From Zasmidium citrigriseum (taxonomy: Eukaryota > Ascomycota > Dothideomycetes > Mycosphaerellales > Mycosphaerellaceae): a stretch of 64,000 bases of DNA. The position numbers were made by a program, and so were the translations under genes. Shown here piece after piece: positions 42,004 to 53,636 of this stretch (position 1 is its first letter; every line of letters begins with the position of its first letter). The notes beneath the pieces were generated by a model, which worked only from the letters and a program-made list of their open reading frames with translations, did not search any database and was not told where the DNA came from. The stretch lies in NCBI GenBank assembly GCA_002786025.1, contig NHNW01000024.1:372001-436000 (forward strand). Reading direction: 5' to 3'.

Positions 42004-43086
42004 TCAGTCATCTACATCCTCCCCAGCAGGATCTTCGTCCTCGTCAGCCGCGGCGCCAGCAGCGTCAGTTGCCGATGGGCTTTGTGCTGCGGCACCGTTG
42101 GGAGGGCTTGAGGGAGGACGACTCTGCAGCCCCAAAGAAGTGGTAATAGTTTCCCTTGACAGCAATCCACCATGCCGCTCTCTCTGTTTTACACCCATAG
42201 GTCTCCTTCGACGTTGCCGTGGACGATCATCTCCCAAAACACCCTCCCTGGCTCTCTTCACGCGCAAGTTTTCGTCGGCTATGCCTCGCCGCCGGATTTG
42301 GTCCACGTTGTTGGGCAACTCATACTGCCTGATAGTATTGAGCGGTATGATGTCCTTCTCGCCTTTCTTCAGCTTGGCTTGCGAGAAACGCTCAAGGAAT
42401 GAGGCCTGTTCGCGGGATGCTTTGTCGGTGCACATTTCTCGAGGGATCTCTAGTGGCTGGCCTGGTGTTTGAGAATATGGTTCGGGGGTAGCTTGTCGGG
42501 ACATGTCGTCTACCTGGGCCTCAGCATCGTCCCTTATGTCAATGACACTCTTGGCTCGACTGGCTGGTTTTGGTGGTTCGGGACTTTCAACATCATCGCG
42601 CCGCTTGAGAGTGATTGGTTTGCCAATGAGTCGTGTCTGAGAGGTGCCCACGATATCGAGTACGGTGCCTGGCTTGCGTGGATTGGGGATCTCTCCCGCT
42701 TGAGCAATATGGACTTGTGTGCCAAGATCCGTGCTCCAGTAGCAGTTGAAGACTTCATCATCGAGTTTGACTAGAGGTTTCGTGGTGTGAAGGTCGACAA
42801 TTTGCAATCTGCCGACTGGGGCTGAATCCTCGTCCTCGTCGTCATCTGAAGACCCTTCGTCGTCCTCGTTCTCCTCGTTGCTGGGCTGCTGGGGCGCGGA
42901 TCCATTCAAATGCTGGCTCCCATTTGTGAAGGTGGGTTTCTTTACGAGCGCATCCTGCACATGCGTCGTAAGGTCAAGCGTGAAGTACAGATCCTCTGTC
43001 TCGTTGGGGTCATACTCGTATTCCCACTCGTCGTCGACCTCGTTCACAGCGGCGGATGCCGCATTGCCTGCAATCGGTTGGCCCAT
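42004..43086 (-). CDS. TFIIIC triple-barrel subunit (TFC7/sfc7-type) protein
   Basis: Single exon, 360 residues. After a short N-terminus, EWEYEYDPNETEDLYFTLDL opens the TFIIIC triple-barrel fold that pairs two TFIIIC subunits within the tau-A lobe at tRNA-gene promoters. An acidic insert (EENEDDEGSSDDDEDED) interrupts it, then LQIVDLHTTKPLVKLDDEVFNCYWSTDLGTQVHIA completes the barrel. The remainder is disordered and basic, with RPRQRRRRP as a likely nuclear localisation signal, and a polar acidic C-terminus. Nuclear role in RNA polymerase III transcription. The ATG at 43086 (context CGCCATGG) is the first ATG in frame; the frame extends further upstream only from a GTG. Confidence 0.82.
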   Translation of the reverse strand: MGQPIAGNAASAAVNEVDDEWEYEYDPNETEDLYFTLDLTTHVQDALVKKPTFTNGSQHLNGSAPQQPSNEENEDDEGSSDDDEDEDSAPVGRLQIVDLHTTKPLVKLDDEVFNCYWSTDLGTQVHIAQAGEIPNPRKPGTVLDIVGTSQTRLIGKPITLKRRDDVESPEPPKPASRAKSVIDIRDDAEAQVDDMSRQATPEPYSQTPGQPLEIPREMCTDKASREQASFLERFSQAKLKKGEKDIIPLNTIRQYELPNNVDQIRRRGIADENLRVKRAREGVLGDDRPRQRRRRPMGVKQRERHGGLLSRETITTSLGLQSRPPSSPPNGAAAQSPSATDAAGAAADEDEDPAGEDVDD

Positions 43087-44231
43087 GGCGGTGACGAGTC
43101 GTGGTGGTTGTGAAGGAGGCGCAACGTGCCGGTGGATGAAGTTTATTATTGGCCACCTACGTCGTTGCCGGCTAGCACATAACCGGTCTGGGTCAGGCAC
43201 GGCGAGGCGTTGTGCTCTTCACATGCCAGCGGCGACGAAGGGGTGTGGTCGGATTGATGTCTCTTGGCCTGAGGCGTGCACGGCGTGCAGGCGTGTCGTT
43301 GGCAGACGCAGGCGCATGCCTTGGTTGCAAAAGACGATTGGGACCAGGGTGGTGCGAATCTCTCGACGGGAGTACCCGGTCGGGGATTGGGCGACAAGTT
43401 GGACTCGTCGATGTCAGCACCGCGCCAGCGAACCCGCCTGATTCGCTGCTCGGTGTCTCATCGACGCTTTTCCTGGCGACGGGCCCAATGCATGCAACAT
43501 GCGCCGTGCAAAAGAAGCCTCCCTGCTGACCGCGGGCCTCTGCCGCCCGATAAAGCGACTTATGCCCCCCACCAAAGTCGTACGTCTTTGCCCTTTGTCA
43601 CCGCTGGACTGCTGGACTGCGCTTGTTCGTACGGTCAGCGAGCAGCCTCCGCCCACGCCCGCGGTTACGTCGCACAGTCCCTGGCTTTCTGGTCCCTCCC
43701 GTAATCACCAGCGACGACAACCCTCGCCGATACCGTTCGGAGGCGGCGGATAATTACCACGTTGTGCAGGTCTCTGACAAAGATCTCGTCCATTGCTCGA
43801 CGTCAAGATCCGGCTGAGCCGGCCACCGCGCTGCCAGCTATTCGTCACAAGACCTGTTACCCAAACCAACCGTTCTAGCCGTATACGCTACTGCGCTACA
43901 GCTCGTTCGGTGACTGTGGCTTTCCCTCGCCATTCCTCGGACCTCTGCACCCAGGTACCGCTCTTATTCCACCCGACATCCGCTCCTGCGCTGGACCTGG
44001 AATCTTACGCTTCTTCCTCACATTAATCACCACCATTCGCTTCTTCCACCACCCATCACCATCACTCCCGCATCTCCTGCCAGTGCAGCGTTCAGCGACA
44101 GATTAGCGACATCTCATCACCCCGCCAGCAATCCCGCGATCGATTCCAAATGATCCGGTAGTACTGTAGCTCGACGCTACCACCGCTATCTCCGTCGTGG
44201 TCGCCCACATCCAACGCTTCCAACATCCCTC
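43087..44231. other. Divergent promoter region
   Basis: 1.15 kb between the TFIIIC gene (-) and the Vps62 gene (+). The last 250 bp are rich in C/T with repeated CACCA and CATCAC words, a leader-like composition. Several plus-strand frames at 43,212-43,817 overlap in all three registers and have no family signature. Confidence 0.45.
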
Positions 44232-46034
44232 ATGCGGCGCCCCAGCGGGCGGCAGTGCTTCTTCGGCTTCTGCTCATTCGCCCTGGTCTACATCATTATA
44301 ACCGGTGTCGTGGTGCATCTCACCAAGGGAAGTAATCTGTCCGAGTTGGCCGAGAACCAAGCATGGGTCGCAAGTTCGAAGTACTGGCTGGACCGCCAGA
44401 TGTGCCGCTGGGTTGGCCTGTGTGGAATACAACACTACATCTTCAAGGGTGCATGGACATGGGAGGAAGAAGAAGACGATGACGCTTCAACGGCACAAAT
44501 GGTCCGTCAGTGGTGGACCTCAGGCGAGGAGGATCCCAACTCGTGGTCAAGAGAAGAGATTAAGCGCCGAGAGATCCCTCAATACGTGCTGGACCACGCT
44601 CCCTACGTTCACCTATTCTCTGGAGAAGAATACTGGCCCTGCGATCTTGCAGAGCACCTCATTCACACATCACCTTTCCTAAACTATACGAAGATCCTGG
44701 ATCTGAACGACGACCGAAATCTCACCAATCTCAACGAACTTAACGATTACACGACTGGAGCACATGGCAGGTTCATGTATCTCCAAAGCGACGACAACGT
44801 CGAAGAAAAGCCCCAGTGGCTGGCAGGCGCCAAGAACATTCCCAAGACTCCCGAACATGACGGTGGCGACGACGATGAAGAACCGCCGTGGCCGAATCTG
44901 GACGATATCAAGGACTTTGACCTGGAGTCAGCCAAGCAGCAAGCTCTCATCGACAGCGAAAAGTCGAGCAACGAAGAATCTGCGCAAATCTTCCCAGCCG
45001 AGCTGACGGTCAGCGAAGACGGCCGATGCGGTGGCAGCAGTGGCTTCACGTGCAAGGGCAGTAAATTCGGTCAATGTTGCTCTATCTACGGATGGTGCGG
45101 CAAAGGCGACGATTACTGTGGGGATCCCTGCAATCCGCTATCGGGTGACTGCTACGATCCATACAACCCTCCTCGTGGACCGCACCCGGATTTACGCCGA
45201 CGCTCACTGGATCTGAATGGTGAGCAACACCGACCAGAGAAGGGTGGCCGAAGTTCCGCGCCTGCAGTCCTCGTCGTTGTCCCCAAGGATAACGGCATCG
45301 TGGACGCATTCTGGTTCTTCTTCTATTCCTACAATCTTGGACAAACTGTACTGAACATCCGATTTGGTAACCATGTCGGCGACTGGGAACACACTTGCAT
45401 TCGGTTCAAGAATGGCAAGCCCCATTCAGTGTTCCTCTCCGAGCATGACTTTGGACAAGCCTTCACTTGGAAAGCCATGGAGAAATACATCCCCAGCTAT
45501 GATGGTTCAGGAACTATGATCGGCAGCTGGAGCAATGAGACGGCGGCGAAGCACGCAAAGCGGCCAGTGGTCTACAGCGCCATTGGCTCGCACGCCATGT
45601 ACGGCACGCCCGGATTGCATCCTTACATTTTGCCTTTTGGATTGCTGCATGACGAAACCGACCGTGGTCCACTTTGGGATCCGGCGCAGAACTTCCAAGC
45701 TTATACCTACGACCCCTTGACCCAACGCGTTCGAGCTTCGAACTTGAATCCCACTTCGCCAACAGGTTGGTTCCATTACGGAGGTCACTGGGGCGACAAG
45801 TACTATCCCCTATCTGACCCTCGACAATACCGCTTCGCCGGCCAATACCACTATGTCAATGGCCCTACTGGACCCAAGTTCAAGAACTTGGGTCGAGGAC
45901 CGATTTGCCAAGGTGCTGGCCCATGCAGTGTCAGACACTGGCTTGGAGGCTCCAAGCCTGCGGCACGCGTGGCCCCCGAGGAAGAAGTGGAAGAGGGCGG
46001 TCTTCCAGGAGGAAATGTCACTGACATACCATGA
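44232..46034 (+). CDS. Vps62-family protein with inserted hevein-like chitin-binding domain (CBM18)
   Basis: Single exon, 600 residues. A signal anchor lies at residues 8-31 (FFGFCSFALVYIIITGVVVHL). The Vps62 fold begins with YVLDHAPYVHLFSGEEYWPCDLAEHL and resumes at DGI-like VPKDNGIVDAFWFFFYSYNLGQ and FGNHVGDWEHTCIRFKNG, ending with GWFHYGGHWGDKYYPLSDPRQ. Between the halves, residues about 265-309 contain a Cys-dense segment (RCGGSSGFTCKGSKFGQCCS then YGWCGKGDDYCGDPC) with the CBM18/hevein spacing. Vps62 is linked to vacuolar protein sorting in yeast. The chitin-binding insert suggests that this protein's lumenal or extracellular side contacts chitin. Acidic linkers flank the insert. Start: first ATG, immediately before the anchor. 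The Vps62 assignment is strong; the combined function is unknown. Confidence 0.88.
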   Translation: MRRPSGRQCFFGFCSFALVYIIITGVVVHLTKGSNLSELAENQAWVASSKYWLDRQMCRWVGLCGIQHYIFKGAWTWEEEEDDDASTAQMVRQWWTSGEEDPNSWSREEIKRREIPQYVLDHAPYVHLFSGEEYWPCDLAEHLIHTSPFLNYTKILDLNDDRNLTNLNELNDYTTGAHGRFMYLQSDDNVEEKPQWLAGAKNIPKTPEHDGGDDDEEPPWPNLDDIKDFDLESAKQQALIDSEKSSNEESAQIFPAELTVSEDGRCGGSSGFTCKGSKFGQCCSIYGWCGKGDDYCGDPCNPLSGDCYDPYNPPRGPHPDLRRRSLDLNGEQHRPEKGGRSSAPAVLVVVPKDNGIVDAFWFFFYSYNLGQTVLNIRFGNHVGDWEHTCIRFKNGKPHSVFLSEHDFGQAFTWKAMEKYIPSYDGSGTMIGSWSNETAAKHAKRPVVYSAIGSHAMYGTPGLHPYILPFGLLHDETDRGPLWDPAQNFQAYTYDPLTQRVRASNLNPTSPTGWFHYGGHWGDKYYPLSDPRQYRFAGQYHYVNGPTGPKFKNLGRGPICQGAGPCSVRHWLGGSKPAARVAPEEEVEEGGLPGGNVTDIP

Positions 46035-46726
46035 CTGCACCCTGACCTTTGGCTTTCTGCAACGAGTTTTCTTGCTTTGACGTTTATGATACCCTATGCA
46101 ATTCATGGCGAGAAGAGATTGAGCGATAGACATCGATACAGCATAGCATGCGCACGATAGACAGACGGCCAGCCAATCTGCGATAATGATGGCGGCTCTG
46201 ATATGTAGACTCTTGAAATGCATGAATGATTAACAACCTTGACGCTTTGAGTAAATCCATCTCGCGGCTTTTGCCCAACCGACGATGTTGGGTCGGGTCC
46301 TTCACGTGTCGTCAATCTGCCTCGCACCTGCCTCGCTCCTGCCACTTGCCGATAGCCTAGCACGTTTGTAGCCAGCGCAGGCCTTGAAAAGGGCCTAGCG
46401 GCTTGTTCAACTCCCTTCATGTTCTCAACCTCGAGTCCAGAACCTATCTGTGACACGCAACGGCGACGCTCACATACTATCATCTGCCGGCCTATGGTGC
46501 GCCAGAAAGATGCTTCTATGCTGACTGCAGGTTTCTGATTGCGTCTTCAGCGTCGGAGGCATGTGGCGGTCTGGCCCGATGTGGCCAGATCCAATGCCCC
46601 GTTTCGAGCAAGCTACGGATCGTTCAAGGTCTATTATATCATTGGGCTCTTCTCTACTAATACAGGACCTGCTATAAGACCTGTCGTACAGACTGATCGA
46701 GGGAACGAGGCATCGAAGATGCTGCC
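46035..46726. other. Intergenic region
   Basis: 692 bp. Minus-strand open frames between 46,084 and 46,835 are mutually overlapping and motif-free. Acts as terminator of Vps62 and promoter of the next gene. Confidence 0.45.
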
Positions 46727-48704
46727 ATGCCAGAAGACAACCATGCGAATGCGAACGAGCAAAATGCCCCAACACGAAGACGCAAATCGAAAAGGCCCAC
46801 CAGAGCGGCTGAAAACACTGCTGGATCGAGCACATCTCCCTGGTTCGTCTTCACGACCCCGATGACGGCTGGGAGCAGCGTCGACCATGTGACGAGGGAC
46901 CAAATTCGAAGACAGGCAGCTCATGCCAGCTCTGCTCAACGCGTCTCTACGATACAACGGATGAAGGCCAGCAAGGCGAAAGACAGTGCAAGGACTCTGC
47001 ATCCGACCCAGCAGACCGAGACATCGAGACGCTCTGAGGATGACCTCGAAGACCGACTTCCACCAATGCGACGAGCCGTCACGGATGTGTCTCGCCGTTC
47101 ATCGATCGCTCCTTCGCCTACGGAGTCGTACTCGCTGTCGCGGTCCAGGACGCCTTTCTCTGCCCCTAGCAGTCCACGAGAAGTGCTGGGAGCCGGACGA
47201 GTGGATCCGTTTCTGTCATATCCTACGGAGAACAGGGACCCTATCATTCCAAGATTGGTGGATCATTGTAAGATTGGCAAGCACAAACTCGGCATCACCA
47301 CTGACCCAGATACAGTTCTGGTCCATTTCGCCCCAGCTCCCTCTCTAACTTCCAATCTGCACGGCCGCGACGAAATGCGTCTCCAGCTGTGGCCCGAGAT
47401 TCTACGCTCGCGCTCCATGTTCGACGCAGTCATGCTCTTCACTGGCACACATTTGTCTATCTGCAGAGACGTTGACCCCGGCGTTCAGAGACGGCAAGCA
47501 CTCTGGCTTCGACAAACGACTCTCAACAGTATCAACACCGCTATATCTGGATCTACCTTGACGACCCTCTCCAACGATACTATCGCTGCTATCGCCATGC
47601 TGGCAAGCTGGGAGTTGGTCAGTAGCAGAAGATCAAGACAAGGGGTGGTCAGCTTGAGCTGACCTGGAACAGGAATTCGGCGAGCGAGCGAACTTCGACA
47701 TACACATGCGGGTTCTCCGTGATGTGATTGCAAAACGAGAAGGCGGCTGTGCATCGCTACCTCCTGCTATCTGGAACGTCGTCCTGACTGCTGGCAAAGC
47801 GCTACCTTCGTTTGCATCGCACACAATCTATTTCGATGACGACGTCGATGTTACGCCGAACGACGACCTCGAGCCGGAACGCACACCAATAGATCTGACG
47901 CCAGGGTTTGCGAGCCTACGTGAGAAGTGTCTCGTCCAACCACGACTTTGCGGGCTCATCGCCAGCCTTCATGCTTCGATGGATGATGCTGAAGGAACCG
48001 CATCACAGCTGGAGAGCATCTATCATCAACTGCAGGAGTGGGACCCATACAAAGTTTTGGGTACATCGTACTGCTTCCTGCAGACACAGATGGAGGACGA
48101 CATCAACGCACAGTGCCATTACCATCTCATATCTGCTGGACTTGCTCTGTGCTCACACATCTCTCGAGAGAGATTCAGACCAGGTCAGGAAGGAGCTGTC
48201 CTCGACTTTGACGAACGCCATTGCTCGAGATTGGATTCAAGCATGCTACTCAAAACGGTGTACGAAGAGCCCGCAACTTGGGCTTTGTTCACGATCTGCG
48301 CCTCGCTCATGCGTCGAACGCTCCTGACAAGTCAACCATCAGATCGCGAGCCTCGCGACATCTTGGATCAAAGCTCGTCCATTCTCCTCAAGCTCCTGTA
48401 CAAGCTTGAAGATGTGGACATTACAGATTGGCCGACGTTCGAGCAGTTCCTCTCCCGATATGCGTATCCACCGCATTTACCATCGTTTAGGAATCGTTGC
48501 TATGCGCTTTGGGCATACCTCATGGATAGACCGGAACGAAGTCAATCTGTTGGCGGCTTGAGTTCGACGTCGCCGACACAGTCATCCCTCAGCAGCACAT
48601 CATCTTCGAGTGCGGCTGAATTAGACGCACTTTCTCTGCGAATTAAAAGCTCGGCAAGGTACAGACAGGATATACAGCATCCAACAGCGGTGTTGACTGA
48701 TTAG
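46727..48704 (+). CDS. Fungal_trans_2 (DUF3468)-type regulator without zinc cluster
   Basis: Exons 46727-47617 and 47673-48704, 640 residues. The 55-nt intron (GTCAGT ... GCTGAC ... ACAG) joins ASWEL to EFGERANFDIHMRVLRD and removes a stop. The N-terminus is basic (TRRRKSKRPTR), then WFVFTTP followed by an R-x-H-x-like helix, the opening of many fungal regulators that have a Fungal_trans_2 domain but no Zn2Cys6 motif. The domain body shows MFDAVMLFTGTHLSI, QALWLRQTTLNSINTAI and MLASWELEFGERANFDIHMRVL, the usual helical core. The C-terminus is Ser-rich. Likely a nuclear regulator or cofactor, with DNA contact unproven. This is the last intact gene before RIP-mutated DNA, which begins about 150 bp past its stop; the gene itself shows no RIP-like stops. 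Confidence 0.82.
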
Positions 48705-48850
48705 AGAATATGCCACTTCAAGCCGTATTCCGTCATCAGTTACCGCGAGAGCTCACCTGCCCAGCGGCTCAAACGTTCAACTCGGCCAACCTTTGAAAAA
48801 AGTAACGTACGGACTTTCCAATTTCCGTAATCATCGTCCGATTGGTTCAG

Positions 48851-48898
48851 CGCGAAGTTCTTAGCGCGAAGTTCTTAGCGCGAAGTTCTTAGCGCGAT
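48851..48898. repeat. 14-bp tandem repeat at the border of the RIP block
   Basis: Three exact copies of CGCGAAGTTCTTAG (48851-48892) and the start of a fourth. It marks the point where normal composition turns into CA/TG-free DNA. Confidence 0.9.
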
Positions 48899-50199
48899 AT
48901 TCAAATTTAGAGCGTAGAAGCATAACGTCTTAATTGCTTATACCTATTATAGCCTTATCTATAAGAAGTTACGCTAACTCGCTAGCTATCTATTAAAACT
49001 ATCTAATTTAAGGCCGTAGCGCCGAACGCTTATAGAATCTAAGCTACTATATAACTCGATTAAAGTATATCCTAATCTAGGCCTTTATAGGCCTTCTACT
49101 AGAGCTCGATAAACTTCTACTTACGCTAGATAGTAGTCTACGCGCTATCGCTAGTACTAAGAGGAGCGAGCCGCTAATCTTTTCTAACCTAGATAATACT
49201 ACTCTAAGGCATATCGCTAAAGTCGTTCGCTACTAGAAGAAGATACTATATCGCGAAGAGATCTAGGCTCGTATACGTAAGGTTAGTAAACTAGAAGACA
49301 ACGACTAGGTTAGTATTATCCGCCTTAGTAGTAACTAGGTAGCCTTAGACGCCGAGGTACTAGACTTTGTTATCCTAGTCTAATATACGGATTATAGCGA
49401 CGTCGATCTATTATATTATATTAGCGAAGAGTTAAAGTAGCTATCGAGAAGTATCTATACCTAGTACTCTTACTACTTAAGATCGATCGTATTACTAGTA
49501 ACGATAGTCTTCTTACTACGCTTCTTAGAAGGACCGCTAGCGCTATCGTTAGAGGCCTTACGCTTACTAGAACCGCGGCTACTAGGAGCTAACTATAGCT
49601 ACTTATAATTAGGAGTCGTAGGAAGCTCTATACTAGTAGGTATTAGGCGAGATATAGCTATATATATAGGTTAGTATATAAAGCGGTAGAGAATACGGGC
49701 GTAACGTACGATTATTAATACTATAATAGCGATAGAAGAGAAAGCGAAGCGAGCGAGCGGAAGGCGACGATAAGAGGGGTAGTAGGTAGGTAGTTATCGT
49801 TAAGGAGGAGAGAGTTAGCGATAGTAATAAGGAATATTTAAAGGTAAGGTAGTAGCGTACGAGTTTACGTTATTACGTAGTAAACGAGGAAGGCGCGGCG
49901 TTTATAACTACGCTTTTAATATCGCTCCTTCCTTTAGTAGTATTAATATAAATCGAGAGTAGTCGCCGCGTAGTAGCTTTAAAGCCGCCTCTTATACTAC
50001 CTTTATTCCTCTACCTACCTACTACCCTATTACTACTACTAGCGCTACTCTCCTATTACGCACTCGCTCTCGTTAACACGGTCGTAAAACGTATACTAGT
50101 ACTACTGTACTATTCGCGCTATTATCGCCGCTCGATCGAAGCTCTCTTCTACTATCTTAGCGTCTCTAAGTAATTACTTCCTAACCTCGTCCGTATTCG

Positions 50200-51130
50200 C
50201 TATATTCGTAGTAGGTACCCTAGTCTAGTCGCTTTAAAGAAGAAGCTAATCTATTATAGATAATACTAATTGTTCTAACTATTTAAGACCTTAATAGCTC
50301 GAGAGTTAATAGCGACTACTACCTCTACCCTACGAAGTCTATTATATCCTACTTAGAGGAATACGGTAATTAGGATATCTATACTACCGTTAAGGCTAGT
50401 ATCGATAAAGGCGTCCTCGAACACCTTAGCCTAGACGAGGTCTATAACGAGCGCGAGTAGGTACCTATTAGCTACCTCCTTAGTACGAAGCGACTCGTCT
50501 ACGCCTATCTCGCTAAAGAGGATAAACCGCCTATTACGTTTACGTTCGGTAGATAGTAGCGTATATACGTTATACTAACTATAGAGATATAGTACTATAA
50601 AGAGCGTAAGTTTAATCTTTACGCTAGTCTTACTAACGAGAACTAATTCGATAATCTAGTTACTAGTACTATATATATTAGACTATAGGCTATATATACT
50701 AACTAAGCCAGCTCGACTAGCTTCCTTCTTACTAGCGAGCTACTAAACTAGAACCTCGTTAAGTTCGACTCTTCGATTAAGAAAGAGTCTCTACCTACTA
50801 CGTAGTACTATATTACTACCTAGTTAGAGAATACGAGGGATTACGTAACTAGGTCGTAAAGGTAGTATATCCGTCGAGGTAGTAAGAGATAGACTCGTAG
50901 ACTAGATATTGGATTAGAAGATAGAGTGGCCGTATATAGCTTAATATTAATTCTAGCCGTTACTATAGTTATCTATTATTAATTGAACTTCTCGTCTCCT
51001 ATTCCTATACCTTCCTCTAGGCCTCGTATATATACTTAGCGTAGTATATAGCCGTCGTAGATATATGTCCTCGTCGAGTCGTAATTCGCCGTTATCTTTA
51101 TAGCTAGGTTAGGTAATATATTCTTAGAGC
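50200..51130 (+). pseudogene. RIP-mutated coding remnant, unidentified
   Basis: One plus frame is coherent over about 300 codons and interrupted only by TAG/TAA, the codons RIP makes from CAG, CAA and TGG. Recognisable as protein-like (YTTVKASIDKGVLEHLSLDE, then PPITFTFGR) with a hydrophobic helix near its end (YSLILILAVTIVIYY). It resembles no family I know. Could be an ORF of an older element or a duplicated host gene. Confidence 0.5.
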
Positions 51131-51164
51131 GAAGAGTAAAAGGATTAATCGACTCTTAAGGAAC

Positions 51165-51575
51165 GAGTCTCTAGCCTAGTCCTTAACCTATTATATTCTT
51201 AGAGTAGCTCGAAATCGATCGACTCTCCTATCTAGTCCCTAACCTATTATATTCTTAGAGTAGCTCGAAATCGATCGACTCTCCTATCTAGTCCTTAACC
51301 TATTATATTCTTAGAGTAGCTCGAAATCGATCGACTCTCTAGCCTAGTCCTTAACCTATTATATTCTTAGAGTAGCTCGAAATTATATTCTTAGAGTAGC
51401 TCGAAATCGATCGACTCTACCGTCTAGTCCCTAACCTATTATATTCTTAGAGTAGCTCGAAATTGATCGACTCTTCTATCTAGTCCTTAACCTATTATAT
51501 TCTTAGAGTAGCTCGAAATCGATCGACTCTCTAGCCTAGTCCTTAACCTATTATATTCTTAGAGTAGCTCGAAAT
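51165..51575. repeat. 56-bp tandem satellite array
   Basis: The word TAGAGTAGCTCGAAAT recurs with ends at 51215, 51271, 51327, 51383, 51407, 51463, 51519 and 51575: six 56-bp intervals and one truncated 24-bp interval. Differences between units are mainly C/T or A/G. Degenerate fragments continue to about 51,790 and reappear near 52,370-52,730 and 53,110-53,160. Confidence 0.92.
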
Positions 51576-53636
51576 CTATCGATATCCTTCTTAGAGTAAA
51601 CGGATCGACTCCCTAGCCCCCTATAACATATTCTTAGAGTAGCTCTACTCTATATTCTTAGAGTAGTATAGTATCGATTAACTCTCTAGCCTAGTCCTTA
51701 ATATATTATATTCTTAGAGTAAATAGATCGACTCTCTAGCCTAGTCCTTCTTAGATCGATCGATTCTCTAGCCTAGTCTTCTTTTCCTTTTAACTTTAAT
51801 CTCTAACCTACCTCGGGCTATAACGAGTTACTCGCCTCCTCTAAACTTAGCGTTTCTAAGTTTCTTCTTCGTAGATAGCTCGATATATATAGCTATATAG
51901 CTAATAGGTTATACAAACTATTTCTAGCCTTCTATAGCGTTTCTATATAAGCTAAAGGGGGTACCCTTTGCCTAACGCTCTAATTTAGACGTTTCTTCGA
52001 GCCGCTAGCTAGTTTAGCTACTACTACTACGGGTATTGCCTCCTAGAGCCTTACCTAGGCCCCGCTATAATATATATCTACCGCTAACGCTACTACTACT
52101 ATCTATCCCCCTTCTCTATTATACTTATCTATCTCGACGTATACTCTTTATTAGCTACTAACTACGTATACTACTAGAATAAATAAGTACCTACTAGAGC
52201 GCTTTAGTAGCTCGTAACGCGGCGGCTAAGGCGACTATCGACTATAATAGGTAGAAGTCCTTATACTTCTACCTAAGCTAAACTCTCGGATTCGCGAGTA
52301 CTTCGAGGCGAAGCCTACTAGTAGTAGTAGCTAGCTATACTTCTAGAATACCCGACCTCTAACATATAATTAGAGTAGCTCGAAATCTCTAGCCTAGTCC
52401 TTTAATATATTCTTAGAGTAAATCGATCGACTCTCTAGCCTAGTCTAGCTAGTCTAGTCTAGTCTCGAGCCTTTAATAATAAACGCTAGTCCCCTAGCGT
52501 CCTCTAACGTATATTTAGAGCAAATCGATAGACTTTAACTCTCTAGCTCCGTTCTCGAACGCCCTCTAATATATACTTAGAGTAAATCGATAGCTTCTCT
52601 AGCCGTTATAGTATATACGTCTAATATAGCTCGAAATCTCTAGCCTAATCCTCTAATATATCTTAAGCGAATAGATCGACTCTCTAGCCTTTAATATACC
52701 CTTAGAGTAGCTCGAAATACCTAGCCTAGCCTAGTTCTCCTCCTTCTCCTCCTCCTCTAATATATAATTAGAGTAAGGAGTCCTTCTACGACTAGTCTAT
52801 CTACGAGGGAGTATCGTTTCTAGTTATACGTACCTAGGCGGAGCTTCTATCGATTTATAGCCGAGAATCTAATCGAGACAGCTAATCCCTAAGGATCTAG
52901 TACTAGTAGCTTCTCTCGTTAAATTTATAGCTTATCGATAGGACCTATGTTTCCTATTATCTACCTCGTTAGTACCTATAGCTAAATTTAGCTATATAGC
53001 GCGATCTTTAGTCCTCTTTTACGTATCTCCTATATAGTAGGAATATAAATATTATAATAAAATATTAAATTAACGCCTATGTCCTTATGTATTAATCTAA
53101 TAGAGTTTCTCCTCCTCTAATACATAATTGGAGTAGCTCGAAATACCTAGCCTAGTCCTTTAATTTGTACTAGAATCGATCGCTTCTTCTCGAACTTGTC
53201 GCTAAAGGGGTATATCTTCCTACCTTAGATAAATATAGGAACTTCGAGGGTCTATACCTATTTCTTAAGGCCTTATCGATACCTTTAGATACCCGTTTAT
53301 ATACCTATATACTAGGAAACTAAGTAGATCTACTAGCTAATAATCGTTAAGCTCGTACTTCCTAACCGTCTACAAATAGTAGTTACTACTTAGTAATATA
53401 GTTAGGAGCTCGCTTATTAACGGCCTTTAAGTATATATATACTTAATTATAAGGAAGGAGTAGGTACGCGGGTAATTACGCTATTAAGGAGGTAGATACC
53501 TAAGGCCGCCTACTCGCCGCTATAAAAGAAGGGTTTCTTCTACTTCTTAACTTAAACTAAATAACTACCTCTTTACTACTACCTTCCCTCTTCTCTTCCC
53601 TCTTCTAGCCTCTTACACCTTTAATAACACCTAATA

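Noticed and set aside
43212..43817. Three overlapping plus-strand frames upstream of Vps62
   Set aside because: All three registers are open over the same DNA, a compositional effect; no start context or motif.
51165..51575. CRISPR-like array
   Set aside because: The repeat is a contiguous 56-bp satellite without unique spacers, in a eukaryotic RIP block.
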